A stretch of DNA of 64,000 nt from contig JOHN01000033.1 in NCBI GenBank assembly GCA_000719695.1, positions 32,232-96,231 on the forward strand, read 5' to 3'. The stretch is from Streptomyces sp. NRRL F-6131 (GTDB lineage Bacteria > Actinomycetota > Actinomycetes > Streptomycetales > Streptomycetaceae). Position numbers and translations under genes: made by a program. Each line of letters starts with the position of its first letter. Within the stretch, counting starts at the first letter, position 1. The notes beneath the pieces were generated by a model that did no database searches, was not told where the DNA came from, and worked only from the letters and a program-made list of their open reading frames with translations. Of this stretch, positions 15,685 to 24,688 are shown in pieces.

Positions 15685-16959
15685 TCAGCCGAAGAAGTTC
15701 CGGACGTGGTGCAGGCCGTCGATGAGCGCGTCGACCTCGCCCGGCGTCGAGTACAGGTAGAACGACGCCCGCGTGGTCGCCGGAATTCCGTACCGCAGGC
15801 AGACCGGCCGCGCGCAGTGGTGGCCGACGCGCACGGCGATGCCCTGCTCGTCCAGCACCTGACCCACGTCGTGCGGGTGGATGTCGCCCAGCGTGAACGA
15901 GATCGCCGCGCCGCGGTCCACGGCCGTGCGGGGGCCGATGATCCGCAGGTCCGGGACCTCCAGCAGCCGCTCGATCGCGTACGCGGTGATGGCGTGCTCG
16001 TGGGCGGCGATCCGCTCCATGCCGATGCCGGTCAGGTAGTCGACGGCCGCGCCCAGCCCGACCGCCTGCGCGATCGGCGGGGTGCCGGCCTCGAACTTGT
16101 GCGGCGCCGGGGCGTAGGTGGACGAGCCCATGGTGACGGTCTCGATCATCTCGCCGCCACCGAGGAACGGCGGGAGGTCCTCCAGCAGCTCCTGGCGGCC
16201 CCAGAGCACGCCGATGCCGGTCGGCGCCAGCATCTTGTGGCCGGTGAAGGCGACGAAGTCGGCCTCCAGCGCCTGGACGTCCAGCACCATGTGCGGGGCG
16301 GCCTGCGAGGCGTCGATCACGACCAGCGCGCCGACCGACTGGGCCTTGCGCACGATGGTCTCGACCGGGTTGACGGTGCCCAGCAGGTTGGAGACCAGGG
16401 TGAACGAGACCACCTTGGTCTTCTCGGTGATCAGCTCGTCGATGTTCGAGAGGTCGAGCCGGCCCTCGTCGGTCAGCCCGAACCACTTCAGCTTGGCGCC
16501 GGTGCGCTGCGCGAGCAGCTGCCACGGCACGATGTTGGAGTGGTGCTCCATCTCCGTGATGACGATCTCGGAGTCCTGGTCGACGCGGTAGGGCTCGTCG
16601 GCCCAGCCCAGCATGTTGGCGACCAGGTTGAGCGACTCGGAGGCGTTCTTGGTGAAGATCACCTCGTTGCGGCTCGGCGCGTTGACGAACGCCGCGACCT
16701 TGTCCCGGGCGCCCTCGTACAGCGCGGTGGCCTCCTCGGCGAGCACGTGCACGCCGCGGTGGACGTTGGCGTTGTGCCGCTCGTAGTAGGCGTTCAGCGC
16801 GTCGAGCACCTGGCGGGGCTTCTGCGAGGTCGCCGCGTTGTCCAGGTAGACCAGCGGCTTGTCGTCGTGCAGCAGCCGCTGCAGGACCGGGAAGTCCTTG
16901 CGGATCGCGTCGGTGTCGAGCAGGCCCGCCAGGGTCGCCGACTCATGGGCATGGATCAC
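15685..16959 (-). CDS. sufS: SufS-type cysteine desulfurase
   Basis: A 424-residue PLP enzyme that converts L-cysteine to alanine and loads a persulfide for cluster assembly. The PLP Lys lies in FTGHKMLAPTG near 235. EMEHHSN near 130 and DASQAAPH near 215 are cofactor-contacting segments. The catalytic Cys is in GHHCARPVC near 375, within the short active-site loop of the group II enzymes. The start codon at 16959 overlaps the sufC stop (ATGA), so the two are coupled. Length and motif order are normal. Confidence 0.95.
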   Translation of the reverse strand: MIHAHESATLAGLLDTDAIRKDFPVLQRLLHDDKPLVYLDNAATSQKPRQVLDALNAYYERHNANVHRGVHVLAEEATALYEGARDKVAAFVNAPSRNEVIFTKNASESLNLVANMLGWADEPYRVDQDSEIVITEMEHHSNIVPWQLLAQRTGAKLKWFGLTDEGRLDLSNIDELITEKTKVVSFTLVSNLLGTVNPVETIVRKAQSVGALVVIDASQAAPHMVLDVQALEADFVAFTGHKMLAPTGIGVLWGRQELLEDLPPFLGGGEMIETVTMGSSTYAPAPHKFEAGTPPIAQAVGLGAAVDYLTGIGMERIAAHEHAITAYAIERLLEVPDLRIIGPRTAVDRGAAISFTLGDIHPHDVGQVLDEQGIAVRVGHHCARPVCLRYGIPATTRASFYLYSTPGEVDALIDGLHHVRNFFG

Positions 16960-17720
16960 TCGGACGCGCCACCCTTCACGTAGGCCTCGTAGCCCTCGTT
17001 CTCCAGCTTGTCGGCCAGCTCGGCACCGCCGGACTCGACGATGCGGCCGCCCGCGAAGACGTGGACGTGGTCGGGCTTGATGTACCGCAGGATGCGGGTG
17101 TAGTGGGTGACCAGGAGGGTGCCCACCTCACCGGTCGAACGAACGCGGTTGATGCCCTCGGAGACGACCCGCAGCGCGTCGACGTCCAGGCCGGAGTCGG
17201 TCTCGTCGAGGATCGCGATCTTCGGCTTGAGCAGCTCCAGCTGGAGGATCTCGTGGCGCTTCTTCTCGCCGCCGGAGAAGCCCTCGTTGACGTTGCGCTC
17301 GGCGAAGGCCGGGTCCATCTGGAGGGCGGCCATCGCCTCCTTGACCTCCTTCACCCAGGTGCGCAGCTTGGGGGCCTCGCCGCGGACCGCGGTGGCGGCG
17401 GTGCGCAGGAAGTTGGAGACCGAGACGCCGGGGACCTCGACCGGGTACTGCATGGCCAGGAAGACGCCGGCCCGGGCACGCTCGTCGACGGACATCTCCA
17501 GGACGTCCTCGCCGTCCAGCAGCACCGAGCCGCCGGTGACGGTGTACTTGGGGTGACCGGCCAGGGAGTAGGCCAGGGTGGACTTGCCGGAGCCGTTCGG
17601 ACCCATGATGGCGTGGGTCTCGCCCTGCTTCACGGTCAGGTCGACGCCCTTCAGGATCTCCCGGGGACCGTTCTCGGCCTCGACGGAGACGTGCAGGTCG
17701 CGGATTTCAAGGGTAGCCAT
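16956..17720 (-). CDS. sufC: Fe-S assembly ATPase SufC
   Basis: A 254-residue ABC-type ATPase that powers the SufBC2D scaffold in the cytoplasm. Walker A is GPNGSGKST near 40. The signature is FSGGEKKRHEI near 150, the SufC-specific form. Walker B is IAILDETDSGLD near 170. The H-loop is VTHYTRI near 205. It is 6 bp after the Rieske ferredoxin gene and overlaps sufS by 4 bp. Confidence 0.96.
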   Translation of the reverse strand: MATLEIRDLHVSVEAENGPREILKGVDLTVKQGETHAIMGPNGSGKSTLAYSLAGHPKYTVTGGSVLLDGEDVLEMSVDERARAGVFLAMQYPVEVPGVSVSNFLRTAATAVRGEAPKLRTWVKEVKEAMAALQMDPAFAERNVNEGFSGGEKKRHEILQLELLKPKIAILDETDSGLDVDALRVVSEGINRVRSTGEVGTLLVTHYTRILRYIKPDHVHVFAGGRIVESGGAELADKLENEGYEAYVKGGASE

Positions 17721-17726
17721 GTGTAC

Positions 17727-18044
17727 TCAGGACTCCTGGTTGACGGAGACGAGCACATCGTCCCCTTCGATCTTTACGGGGTAGACAGCGACCGGACGGG
17801 TGGCGGGCAGGCCGGAGGGCTTGCCACTGCGGAGGTCGAAGCTGGAGCCGTGCAGCCAGCACTCGATCATGCAGTCCTCGACCTCGCCCTCGGAGAGCGA
17901 GACGTTCGCGTGCGAGCAGATGTCGTTGATCGCGAACACCCCCTCGTCGGTGCGGACGACGGCGACCGGTACGCCGTTGAGGTCGACGCGCTTGGGCACG
18001 TCCTCGGCCAGTTCGCTCAGCGCGCAGGCGCGAAGGAAGCTCAT
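17727..18044 (-). CDS. Rieske-type [2Fe-2S] ferredoxin within the suf operon
   Basis: A 105-residue stand-alone Rieske domain, related to the ferredoxin subunits of non-heme iron oxygenases. The ligands are C-x-H in ICSHANV near 43-45 and C-x-x-H in ECWLHGSS near 63-66. It lies between sufD and sufC, the normal actinobacterial arrangement. It probably supplies electrons during cluster assembly or serves as an early recipient; this role is inferred from position. Confidence 0.9.
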   Translation of the reverse strand: MSFLRACALSELAEDVPKRVDLNGVPVAVVRTDEGVFAINDICSHANVSLSEGEVEDCMIECWLHGSSFDLRSGKPSGLPATRPVAVYPVKIEGDDVLVSVNQES

Positions 18045-18049
18045 GGGTG

Positions 18050-19282
18050 TCAGACCGCCGCTTCCAGCTCGGCCTCGATCTTCTCCATGAGGTGGTCCTG
18101 GATCTCGGCGACGCCGATCTGCTGGACCAGCTCGGCGAAGAAGCCGCGCACCACCAGGCGGCGGGCCTCGTCGGCCGGGATGCCGCGGGCCTGCAGGTAG
18201 AAGAGCTGCTCGTCGTCGAAGCGGCCGGTGGCGGAGGCGTGGCCGGCGCCGACGATCTCGCCGGTCTCGATCTCCAGGTTCGGCACCGAGTCGACCCGGG
18301 CGCCGTCGGTGAGCACCAGGTTGCGGTTGAGCTCGTAGGTGTCGGTGCCCTCGGCGGCCGCGCGGATCAGCACGTCGCCGATCCAGACGGCGTGCGCGTC
18401 CTGGCCCTGCAGCGCGCCCTTGTAGACCACGTTGGAGCGGCAGTGCGGGGTGTCGTGGTCGATGACCAGACGGTGCTCCAGGTGCTGGCCGGCGTCGGCG
18501 AAGTAGAGGCCGAACAGCTCGGCCTCGCCGCCGGGCGCGGCGTAGCCGACCCGCGGGTGGATCCGGACCACGTCGCCGCCGAAGGTGACGACGACGGACT
18601 TCAGCGAGGCGTCGCGGCCGACCAGCGCGGTCTGCTGGGCGGCGTGCACCGCGTCGCGGTCCCAGTCCTGGACCGAGACGAAGGTGAGCTTGGCGCCGTC
18701 GCCGACCAGCAGCTCGACGTTGGCGGCCCGGGTGCCGGTGCCGGTGTGGTTGATCACCACGACGGCCTCGGCGAACGGCTTGACGTCGACGACCACGTGG
18801 GCGAAGCGGGTGCCGCCCTCGCCGTGCACGTCGATCTTCACCGGCTCGGTGAGCACCGCGTCCTTGGGGACGGTGACCACGAGCGCCTGCTCGAAGGCGC
18901 TGAACGCCTGCGCGGCGACCCGGTCGACCGGCTTGCCTGCCTTGCCCAGGCGGGCGTCGTCACGGCCGACGGTCTCGGCGGTGACGCCCTCGGGCAGGCT
19001 GAGCTCGACCTTGTCCTCGCCCTTGTCGGCGGTGGCGGCGGTGCCGTCGTGCAGGCCGCCGAGGCGGTGCAGCGGGGTGAACCGCCAGTCCTCCTCGCGG
19101 CCGGTGGGCACCGGGAAGTCCGCGACGTCGAAGGACGGCGCGACCGCGACGCGCGCGTCGATCGGCTGGCGGACACTGTCCCGACCGGTGCCGGGCCCGG
19201 CGAGCTGGGCGCCGGCACCGGCGGTGCCGACCTCGATCGAACCGGCGGTGGTGGAGCCGGAGTTGTTCTGGACGTCAGCCAT
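18050..19282 (-). CDS. sufD: Fe-S assembly scaffold protein SufD
   Basis: A 410-residue SufD, the partner of SufB in the SufBC2D scaffold. The start at 19282 was chosen over an upstream in-frame codon that adds nine residues. The C-terminal right-handed beta-helix region includes YFADAGQHLEHRLVIDHD and DELFYLQARGIPADEARRLVVRGF-like segments, the SufB/D family hallmark. Low sequence identity to the downstream-lying SufB but the same order of elements. It is 5 bp before the Rieske ferredoxin gene. Confidence 0.94.
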   Translation of the reverse strand: MADVQNNSGSTTAGSIEVGTAGAGAQLAGPGTGRDSVRQPIDARVAVAPSFDVADFPVPTGREEDWRFTPLHRLGGLHDGTAATADKGEDKVELSLPEGVTAETVGRDDARLGKAGKPVDRVAAQAFSAFEQALVVTVPKDAVLTEPVKIDVHGEGGTRFAHVVVDVKPFAEAVVVINHTGTGTRAANVELLVGDGAKLTFVSVQDWDRDAVHAAQQTALVGRDASLKSVVVTFGGDVVRIHPRVGYAAPGGEAELFGLYFADAGQHLEHRLVIDHDTPHCRSNVVYKGALQGQDAHAVWIGDVLIRAAAEGTDTYELNRNLVLTDGARVDSVPNLEIETGEIVGAGHASATGRFDDEQLFYLQARGIPADEARRLVVRGFFAELVQQIGVAEIQDHLMEKIEAELEAAV

Positions 19283-19342
19283 GGCTGTTCGTTGTGCTCT
19301 CTTCCTCAAAAAAGTGTCGATGGACGGCGGGCGGCCGGCGGG

Positions 19343-20758
19343 TCAGCCGACGGAGCCCTCCATCTGCAGCTCGATCAGCCGGTTCAGCTCCAGCGCGTAC
19401 TCCATCGGCAGCTCGCGCGCGATCGGCTCGACGAAGCCGCGGACGATCATCGCCATGGCCTCGAACTCGGTCATGCCGCGGCTCATCAGGTAGAAGAGCT
19501 GGTCCTCGCTGACCTTGGAGACGGTCGCCTCGTGGCCCATGGACACGTCGTCCTCGCGGACGTCCACGTAGGGGTAGGTGTCCGAGCGGGAGACCGTGTC
19601 GACCAGCAGCGCGTCGCAGAGCACGTTGGACTTGGCGCCCTTGGAGCCCTCGCCGATCTCGATCAGACCCCGGTAGGAGGTCCGGCCGCCGCCGCGCGCC
19701 ACCGACTTGGAGACGATGTTGGAGGAGGTGTTCGGCGCCATGTGGACCATCTTGGCGCCGGCGTCCTGGTGCTGGCCCTCGCCGGCGAAGGCGATCGACA
19801 GGGTCTCGCCCTTGGCGTGCTCGCCCATCAGGTAGACGGCCGGGTACTTCATGGTGACCTTGGAGCCGATGTTGCCGTCGACCCACTCCATGGTCGCGCC
19901 CTCGTACGCCACGGCGCGCTTGGTGACCAGGTTGTAGACGTTGTTCGACCAGTTCTGGATCGTCGTGTAGCGGCAGCGGCCGCCCTTCTTGACGATGATC
20001 TCCACGACCGCGGAGTGCAGCGAGTCGGAGGAGTAGATCGGGGCGGTGCAGCCCTCGACGTAGTGGACGTAGGCGTCCTCGTCGACGATGATCAGCGTCC
20101 GCTCGAACTGGCCCATGTTCTCGGTGTTGATCCGGAAGTAGGCCTGCAGCGGGATGTCGACGTGGACACCCTTCGGCACGTAGATGAAGGAGCCGCCGGA
20201 CCAGACGGCCGTGTTCAGCGCGGCGAACTTGTTGTCGCCGACCGGGATGACGGTGCCGAAGTACTCCTGGAAGATCTCCGGGTGCTCGCGCAGCGCGGTG
20301 TCGGTGTCCAGGAAGATGACGCCCTGCTCCTCCAGGTCCTCGCGGATCTGGTGGTAGACGACCTCGGACTCGTACTGGGCGGCGACACCGGCGACCAGGC
20401 GCTGCTTCTCCGCCTCCGGGATGCCGAGCTTGTCGTAGGTCGCCTTGATGTCCGCCGGCAGGTCCTCCCAGGACTCGGCCTGCTTCTCGGTGGAGCGGAC
20501 GAAGTACTTGATGTTGTCGAAGTCGATGCCGGAGAGGTCCGAGCCCCAGGTCGGCATGGGCTTCTTGCCGAACAGCTTGAGCCCCTTGAGGCGCAGGTTC
20601 AGCATCCACTCGGACTCGTTCTTCTTCGCCGAGATGTCGCGGACCACGTCCTCGCTGAGCCCGCGCTTGGCAGCGGCGCCGGCGACGTCCGGGTCGGCCC
20701 AGCCGTACTCGTAGTTGCCCAGGCCCTCGAGCTCGGGGTGCGAAACGGTGTCAGTCAT
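19343..20758 (-). CDS. sufB: Fe-S assembly scaffold protein SufB
   Basis: A 471-residue SufB, where the nascent cluster is built. The N-terminal part starts with the SufB-specific [13 protein letters not shown] block near 43. The core contains [20 protein letters not shown] near 230 and the conserved QNWSNNVYN and [12 protein letters not shown] stretches. [20 protein letters not shown] near 425 is the shared SufB/D C-terminal signature. First structural gene after sufR, 9 bp downstream of its stop. Confidence 0.96.
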   Translation of the reverse strand: MTDTVSHPELEGLGNYEYGWADPDVAGAAAKRGLSEDVVRDISAKKNESEWMLNLRLKGLKLFGKKPMPTWGSDLSGIDFDNIKYFVRSTEKQAESWEDLPADIKATYDKLGIPEAEKQRLVAGVAAQYESEVVYHQIREDLEEQGVIFLDTDTALREHPEIFQEYFGTVIPVGDNKFAALNTAVWSGGSFIYVPKGVHVDIPLQAYFRINTENMGQFERTLIIVDEDAYVHYVEGCTAPIYSSDSLHSAVVEIIVKKGGRCRYTTIQNWSNNVYNLVTKRAVAYEGATMEWVDGNIGSKVTMKYPAVYLMGEHAKGETLSIAFAGEGQHQDAGAKMVHMAPNTSSNIVSKSVARGGGRTSYRGLIEIGEGSKGAKSNVLCDALLVDTVSRSDTYPYVDVREDDVSMGHEATVSKVSEDQLFYLMSRGMTEFEAMAMIVRGFVEPIARELPMEYALELNRLIELQMEGSVG

Positions 20759-20767
20759 GCGAGCTTC

Positions 20768-21622
20768 CTAACGCGCGGACGCTGAATCATCGGTGGACGT
20801 ACCGGCAGTCGGCGCGGCATCGGTGTCCCGGCCCGCGGCGGAGCGCAGGGCGGGCGACGATGCGGCACCGGGTGCCGGCACATAGGTGGTGCAGACCCCG
20901 TCGCCGTGGGCGATGGTGGCCAGCCGTTGCACATGGGTGCCCAGCAGCCGGGAGAAGACCTCGGTCTCCGCCTCGCAGAGCTGCGGGAACTGCTCGGCGA
21001 TGTGCGCGACCGGGCAGTGGTGCTGACAGAGCTGGGCGCCCGCCGGGGCCTGCGCCGCGGCCGACGGGACCCGTCGCACCGTGGCAGCGTACCCGTCGGC
21101 ACTGAGCGCCTGGGCCAGGGCCTCGGTGCGCTCGCCCGCTCCGGCGGAGCTGACGGCCTCGACGTACTTCTCGGCCTGCCGGCCGAACCGGGCCCGGGCG
21201 AAGGCGGCGACCGCCTCCTCGCCGGCCTTGCCGCCGCCGACCGCGTCGGAGATCCAGCGCAGGGCGTCGGCGGCGAGCTGGTCGTACGCCTGGTAGAAGG
21301 CGTCGCGACCGCCGTCGGTCAGGGCGAAGACCTTGGCCGGACGGCCCCGGCCGCGGCTGCCGTACACCCGCTGCTCGCGGGACTCGACCAGGCCGGCGGC
21401 GACCAGTCCGTCCAGGTGGCGGCGGACGGCGGCGGCGGTGAGGCCGAGCCGGCTCGCCAGGTCGGCGGCGGAGGAGGGGCCGTGGTCCAGGATCGACCGG
21501 GCGACCCGGTCCCGGGTGGCGCGGTGGCCCTCCAGCAGCACCTCGGCCGCCGTCGCGGGCACGGCGCAGCCGGGGGCCGACTCGGCCTCCGGGTGCGTGG
21601 AGTGCTCGCGCATGTTTTTCAC
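20768..21622 (-). CDS. sufR: SufR, Fe-S-sensing repressor of the suf operon
   Basis: An ArsR/DeoR-like regulator of 284 residues. A winged helix spans about 38-100 (AADLASRLGLTAAAVRRHLDGLVAAGLV, then the basic RGRGRPAKVFALT wing). The C-terminal half has the Cys-rich LCQHHCPVAHI and LCEAETEV segments expected to hold a [4Fe-4S] cluster. The family represses suf when the cluster is present. GTG 21622 and ATG 21613 are both possible starts. The proposed operator touches the GTG, fitting autoregulation. First gene of the operon. Confidence 0.92.
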   Translation of the reverse strand: MKNMREHSTHPEAESAPGCAVPATAAEVLLEGHRATRDRVARSILDHGPSSAADLASRLGLTAAAVRRHLDGLVAAGLVESREQRVYGSRGRGRPAKVFALTDGGRDAFYQAYDQLAADALRWISDAVGGGKAGEEAVAAFARARFGRQAEKYVEAVSSAGAGERTEALAQALSADGYAATVRRVPSAAAQAPAGAQLCQHHCPVAHIAEQFPQLCEAETEVFSRLLGTHVQRLATIAHGDGVCTTYVPAPGAASSPALRSAAGRDTDAAPTAGTSTDDSASAR

Positions 21623-21635
21623 AACACCAGTGTTG
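21622..21635. promoter_or_regulatory. SufR operator, CAAC-N6-GTTG
   Basis: CAACACCAGTGTTG, a 14-bp palindrome matching the CAAC-N6-GTTG motif known for SufR proteins. It overlaps the possible GTG start and lies just before the ATG of sufR, where binding would block transcription of the whole operon. Confidence 0.82.
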
Positions 21636-21693
21636 CGTAATTACTTCCGGCAGGACAAGCCGTGATCCAGGCCTCACCCGTGGCATCTGTCAC

Positions 21694-21712
21694 GCAGGTT
21701 AGCCTTACCTGA
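21694..21712 (-). promoter_or_regulatory. iron box (IdeR/DmdR1/DtxR-type)
   Basis: On the minus strand the 19-mer core AGGTAAGGCTAACCT matches the actinobacterial iron box TTAGGTTAGGCTAACCTAA at 15 of 19 positions. It lies about 75-90 bp upstream of sufR and about 110 bp upstream of the divergent ABC gene, so it could serve either promoter. Confidence 0.7.
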
Positions 21713-21808
21713 CCTGCGCTTTTGATCATCGAACGCGCCGCTCGGCGGCCCCTTCCGGCCATCTCCGGCCCCGCGCTCCCGGTGCACGGCCGCCCCGTTC
21801 GGTCCTCT

Positions 21809-21814
21809 TAGACT
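21809..21814 (+). promoter_or_regulatory. candidate -10 box for leaderless ABC mRNA
   Basis: TAGACT fits TANNNT and ends 7 nt before the ATG at 21822. There is no ribosome site upstream of that ATG. Confidence 0.5.
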
Positions 21815-21821
21815 CACCCGT

Positions 21822-22744
<923 letters not shown>

Positions 22745-22748
<4 letters not shown>

Positions 22749-23524
22749 CCACGTACTCCCCCCGGCCCGGTGCGGCCCCCGTCGGCCGGATGCTGCTCGC
22801 CCAGACCGCGTTCGAGACGAGGATGCTGCTGCGCAACGGTGAGCAGCTGCTGCTCACCGTGGTCATCCCGACCGTGCTGCTGGTGCTCTTCTCGGCGGTC
22901 GACATCGTCGCCGTGGAGGGGCCCGGCAAGCGGGTCGACTTCCTCGCGCCGGGTCTGCTGGCGCTCGCCGTGATGTCGACGGCGTTCACCGGGCAGGCCA
23001 TCGCCACCGGCTTCGAACGCCGCTACGGCGTGCTCAAGCGGCTGGGCGCCAGCCCGCTGCCGCGCTGGGCGCTGCTCACCGCCAAGACCGGCTGCGTGCT
23101 GGTCACCGAGGCGCTCCAGGTGGCGCTGCTGAGCGTGATCGCGCTGGCCCTCGGCTGGTCGCCGCAGGAGCTGTTCACACCGGACGGGGCGCTGACCGTG
23201 GCCGCCCTCCTGGTCCTGGGCACCGCCGCCTTCTCCGGGCTCGGCCTGCTGATGGCCGGGACGCTGAAGGCGGAGGCGACGCTGGCGGCGGCCAACCTGG
23301 TCTTCGTCCTGCTGCTGCTGGCGGGCGGGGTGGTCGTCCCGCTGTCGAAGTTCCCCTCCGCCGTGCAGTCGGTGCTGGAACTGACCCCGATCGCCGCGCT
23401 GTCGGACGGTCTGCGCTCGGTGCTCCAGTCCGGCGCCGGTGTGCCGTGGGCCGACCTCGGCATCCTGGCCGGCTGGGCCGTCCTCGGCCTCGGCGCCGCC
23501 GCGCGCTTCTTCCGCTGGGAGTAG
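22745..23524 (+). CDS. ABC-2 type transporter permease
   Basis: A 259-residue membrane protein with six predicted membrane segments, paired with the preceding ATPase. The start GTG lies in the ATPase stop (GTGA). FLAPGLLALAVMSTAFTGQAI near 75-95 and GVLKRLGASPLPRW near 107 are typical ABC-2 permease features. LTPIAALSDGLRSVL near 225 is the conserved pre-C-terminal block. The pair probably exports a hydrophobic compound; substrate unknown. Confidence 0.9.
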
Positions 23525-23542
23525 CGGCCCCCGCCGCACGCG

Positions 23543-23577
23543 ACGGCCCCCGGCTCGACGGACGAGCCGGGGGCCGT
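23543..23577. terminator. 15-bp perfect hairpin between converging genes
   Basis: ACGGCCCCCGGCTCG, a 5-nt loop, and its exact complement, 19 bp after the permease stop. It also faces the convergent LAxTG gene. Confidence 0.8.
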
Positions 23578-23599
23578 TCGCCGTGCCCGGGGCCGGGGA

Positions 23600-24337
23600 T
23601 CAGCTCCCGGCGCCGCCGCGGCGCCGGCGGGCGAGCAGGACGAGCGCTCCGCCGAGGAGCACGACACCGCCGCCGACGGCCGCGATGACCGGGGTGGCGT
23701 CGCTGCTACCGGTCGCCGCCAGCGCCGGGCCGGCCGGCGTCGTGGCGGGCGTCGGGACCGGGGTGGGCGTCCGGGTCGGCGTCGCGGTGACGCTCGGGCT
23801 GGACGTCGGCGTGGGGGTGGGCGTCACCGTCCGGCTCGGGGTCGGGGTCGGCGTGGTGGTCGGGGTGACGGTGGGCGTCGGGGTCGGCGTCACCGTCGGG
23901 GTGGGGGTGGGCGTCGCCGTGGGGGTGGGGGTCGGCGTCGGGGTCGGGGTGGGCGTCGGGGTCGCGCAGACCTCGATCGTCTTGGTCTCCGTCTTGTTCC
24001 AGTCCTGGTTCTTCGGGTCCTCGGTGGTGGTCACCACGAAGGTGGCCTTGATCGGCGCGGAGTGCGCCTTCACCGGGAAGGACTGGTGGAACGCCTTGCC
24101 GAACTCCTTCTGGTCCAGCAGCTTCTCACCGTCGACGGTCAGACTGACGGCGTTCTTCACGCCCGCCTTGTCGCTGTAGTTGGTCAGGTCGATCACGATC
24201 TTGTCGCAGGTGACCTGCCAGGCCGGGACGTGGGCCGAGGCACTCGTCGCCAGCGCCACCGGCAGCAGGACGGCGGCCACCGCCGTTCCCGCGAGCGTCG
24301 CACTGCCGATGCCTATCTGCCTCCGCTGTCGCGCCAT
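23600..24337 (-). CDS. LAxTG surface protein with Thr-Pro repeat stalk
   Basis: A 245-residue secreted protein for covalent wall anchoring. The ATG at 24337 has GGAAGG upstream. The signal peptide (MARQRRQIG, then a hydrophobic run ending ATSASA) spans about 35 residues. A small globular domain follows to about 130, with two cysteines (TCDKI, EVCATP) that could pair. A stalk of some 80 residues is made almost only of Thr and Pro. LAATG near 211, a hydrophobic segment and RRRRGG form a class E sortase signal. It ends convergent with the ABC permease. Ligand or role of the head domain unknown. Confidence 0.82.
   Translation of the reverse strand: MARQRRQIGIGSATLAGTAVAAVLLPVALATSASAHVPAWQVTCDKIVIDLTNYSDKAGVKNAVSLTVDGEKLLDQKEFGKAFHQSFPVKAHSAPIKATFVVTTTEDPKNQDWNKTETKTIEVCATPTPTPTPTPTPTPTATPTPTPTVTPTPTPTVTPTTTPTPTPSRTVTPTPTPTSSPSVTATPTRTPTPVPTPATTPAGPALAATGSSDATPVIAAVGGGVVLLGGALVLLARRRRGGAGS
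23745..23965 (-). repeat. low-complexity Thr-Pro coding repeat
   Basis: Imperfect 6- and 12-bp units encoding TP dipeptides (plus-strand GGGGTC / GGGGTG / GGCGTC). The tract is prone to slippage and may vary in length between strains. Confidence 0.8.
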
Positions 24338-24688
24338 TTCGTTGTTCCTTCCGAACGGTCTTGTGCAGCAGGCGCATTGAGTGGAAGAGCGGTGGCCCGC
24401 CACGACTGTCCGGGGGACTCTACCGGCACCCCCGCTCCGCTCCACACCCCGCTGCACGGCCGGATGTCGTCTGTCGGTTCATCCGCCGATGTGCATCCGG
24501 CAGCCCATCACATCCGCACGCTCGGGCGACACGGCTTCGGCGGACTCGTACGAACTCCGTCAAGGTGGCCGAAAAACAGCACCCCTGGCGATCACTCTCG
24601 ATCACCAGGGGTGCTGCGACGAACAAGCGACGAACAGAACCGCTCAGGCCCACGGAGTCCCCACGGCGCGGACCCGGGCGGGCGCGAC
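24338..24688. other. 351-bp intergenic region between the two LAxTG genes
   Basis: Holds the promoter of the TP-stalk gene (minus strand) and the terminator of the choice-of-anchor gene. No coding frame was accepted here. Confidence 0.4.
24577..24616 (-). terminator. intrinsic terminator with T-tract
   Basis: CAGCACCCCTGG pairs with its complement across a partly paired centre. On the minus strand TTTTT follows at once, an unusually canonical intrinsic terminator for this GC-rich DNA. It ends the choice-of-anchor gene. Confidence 0.85.

Noticed and set aside
23745-23965. Regular short repeats resembling a CRISPR array
   Set aside because: Units are 6-12 bp with no spacers, in frame, and encode the Thr-Pro stalk of a surface protein.
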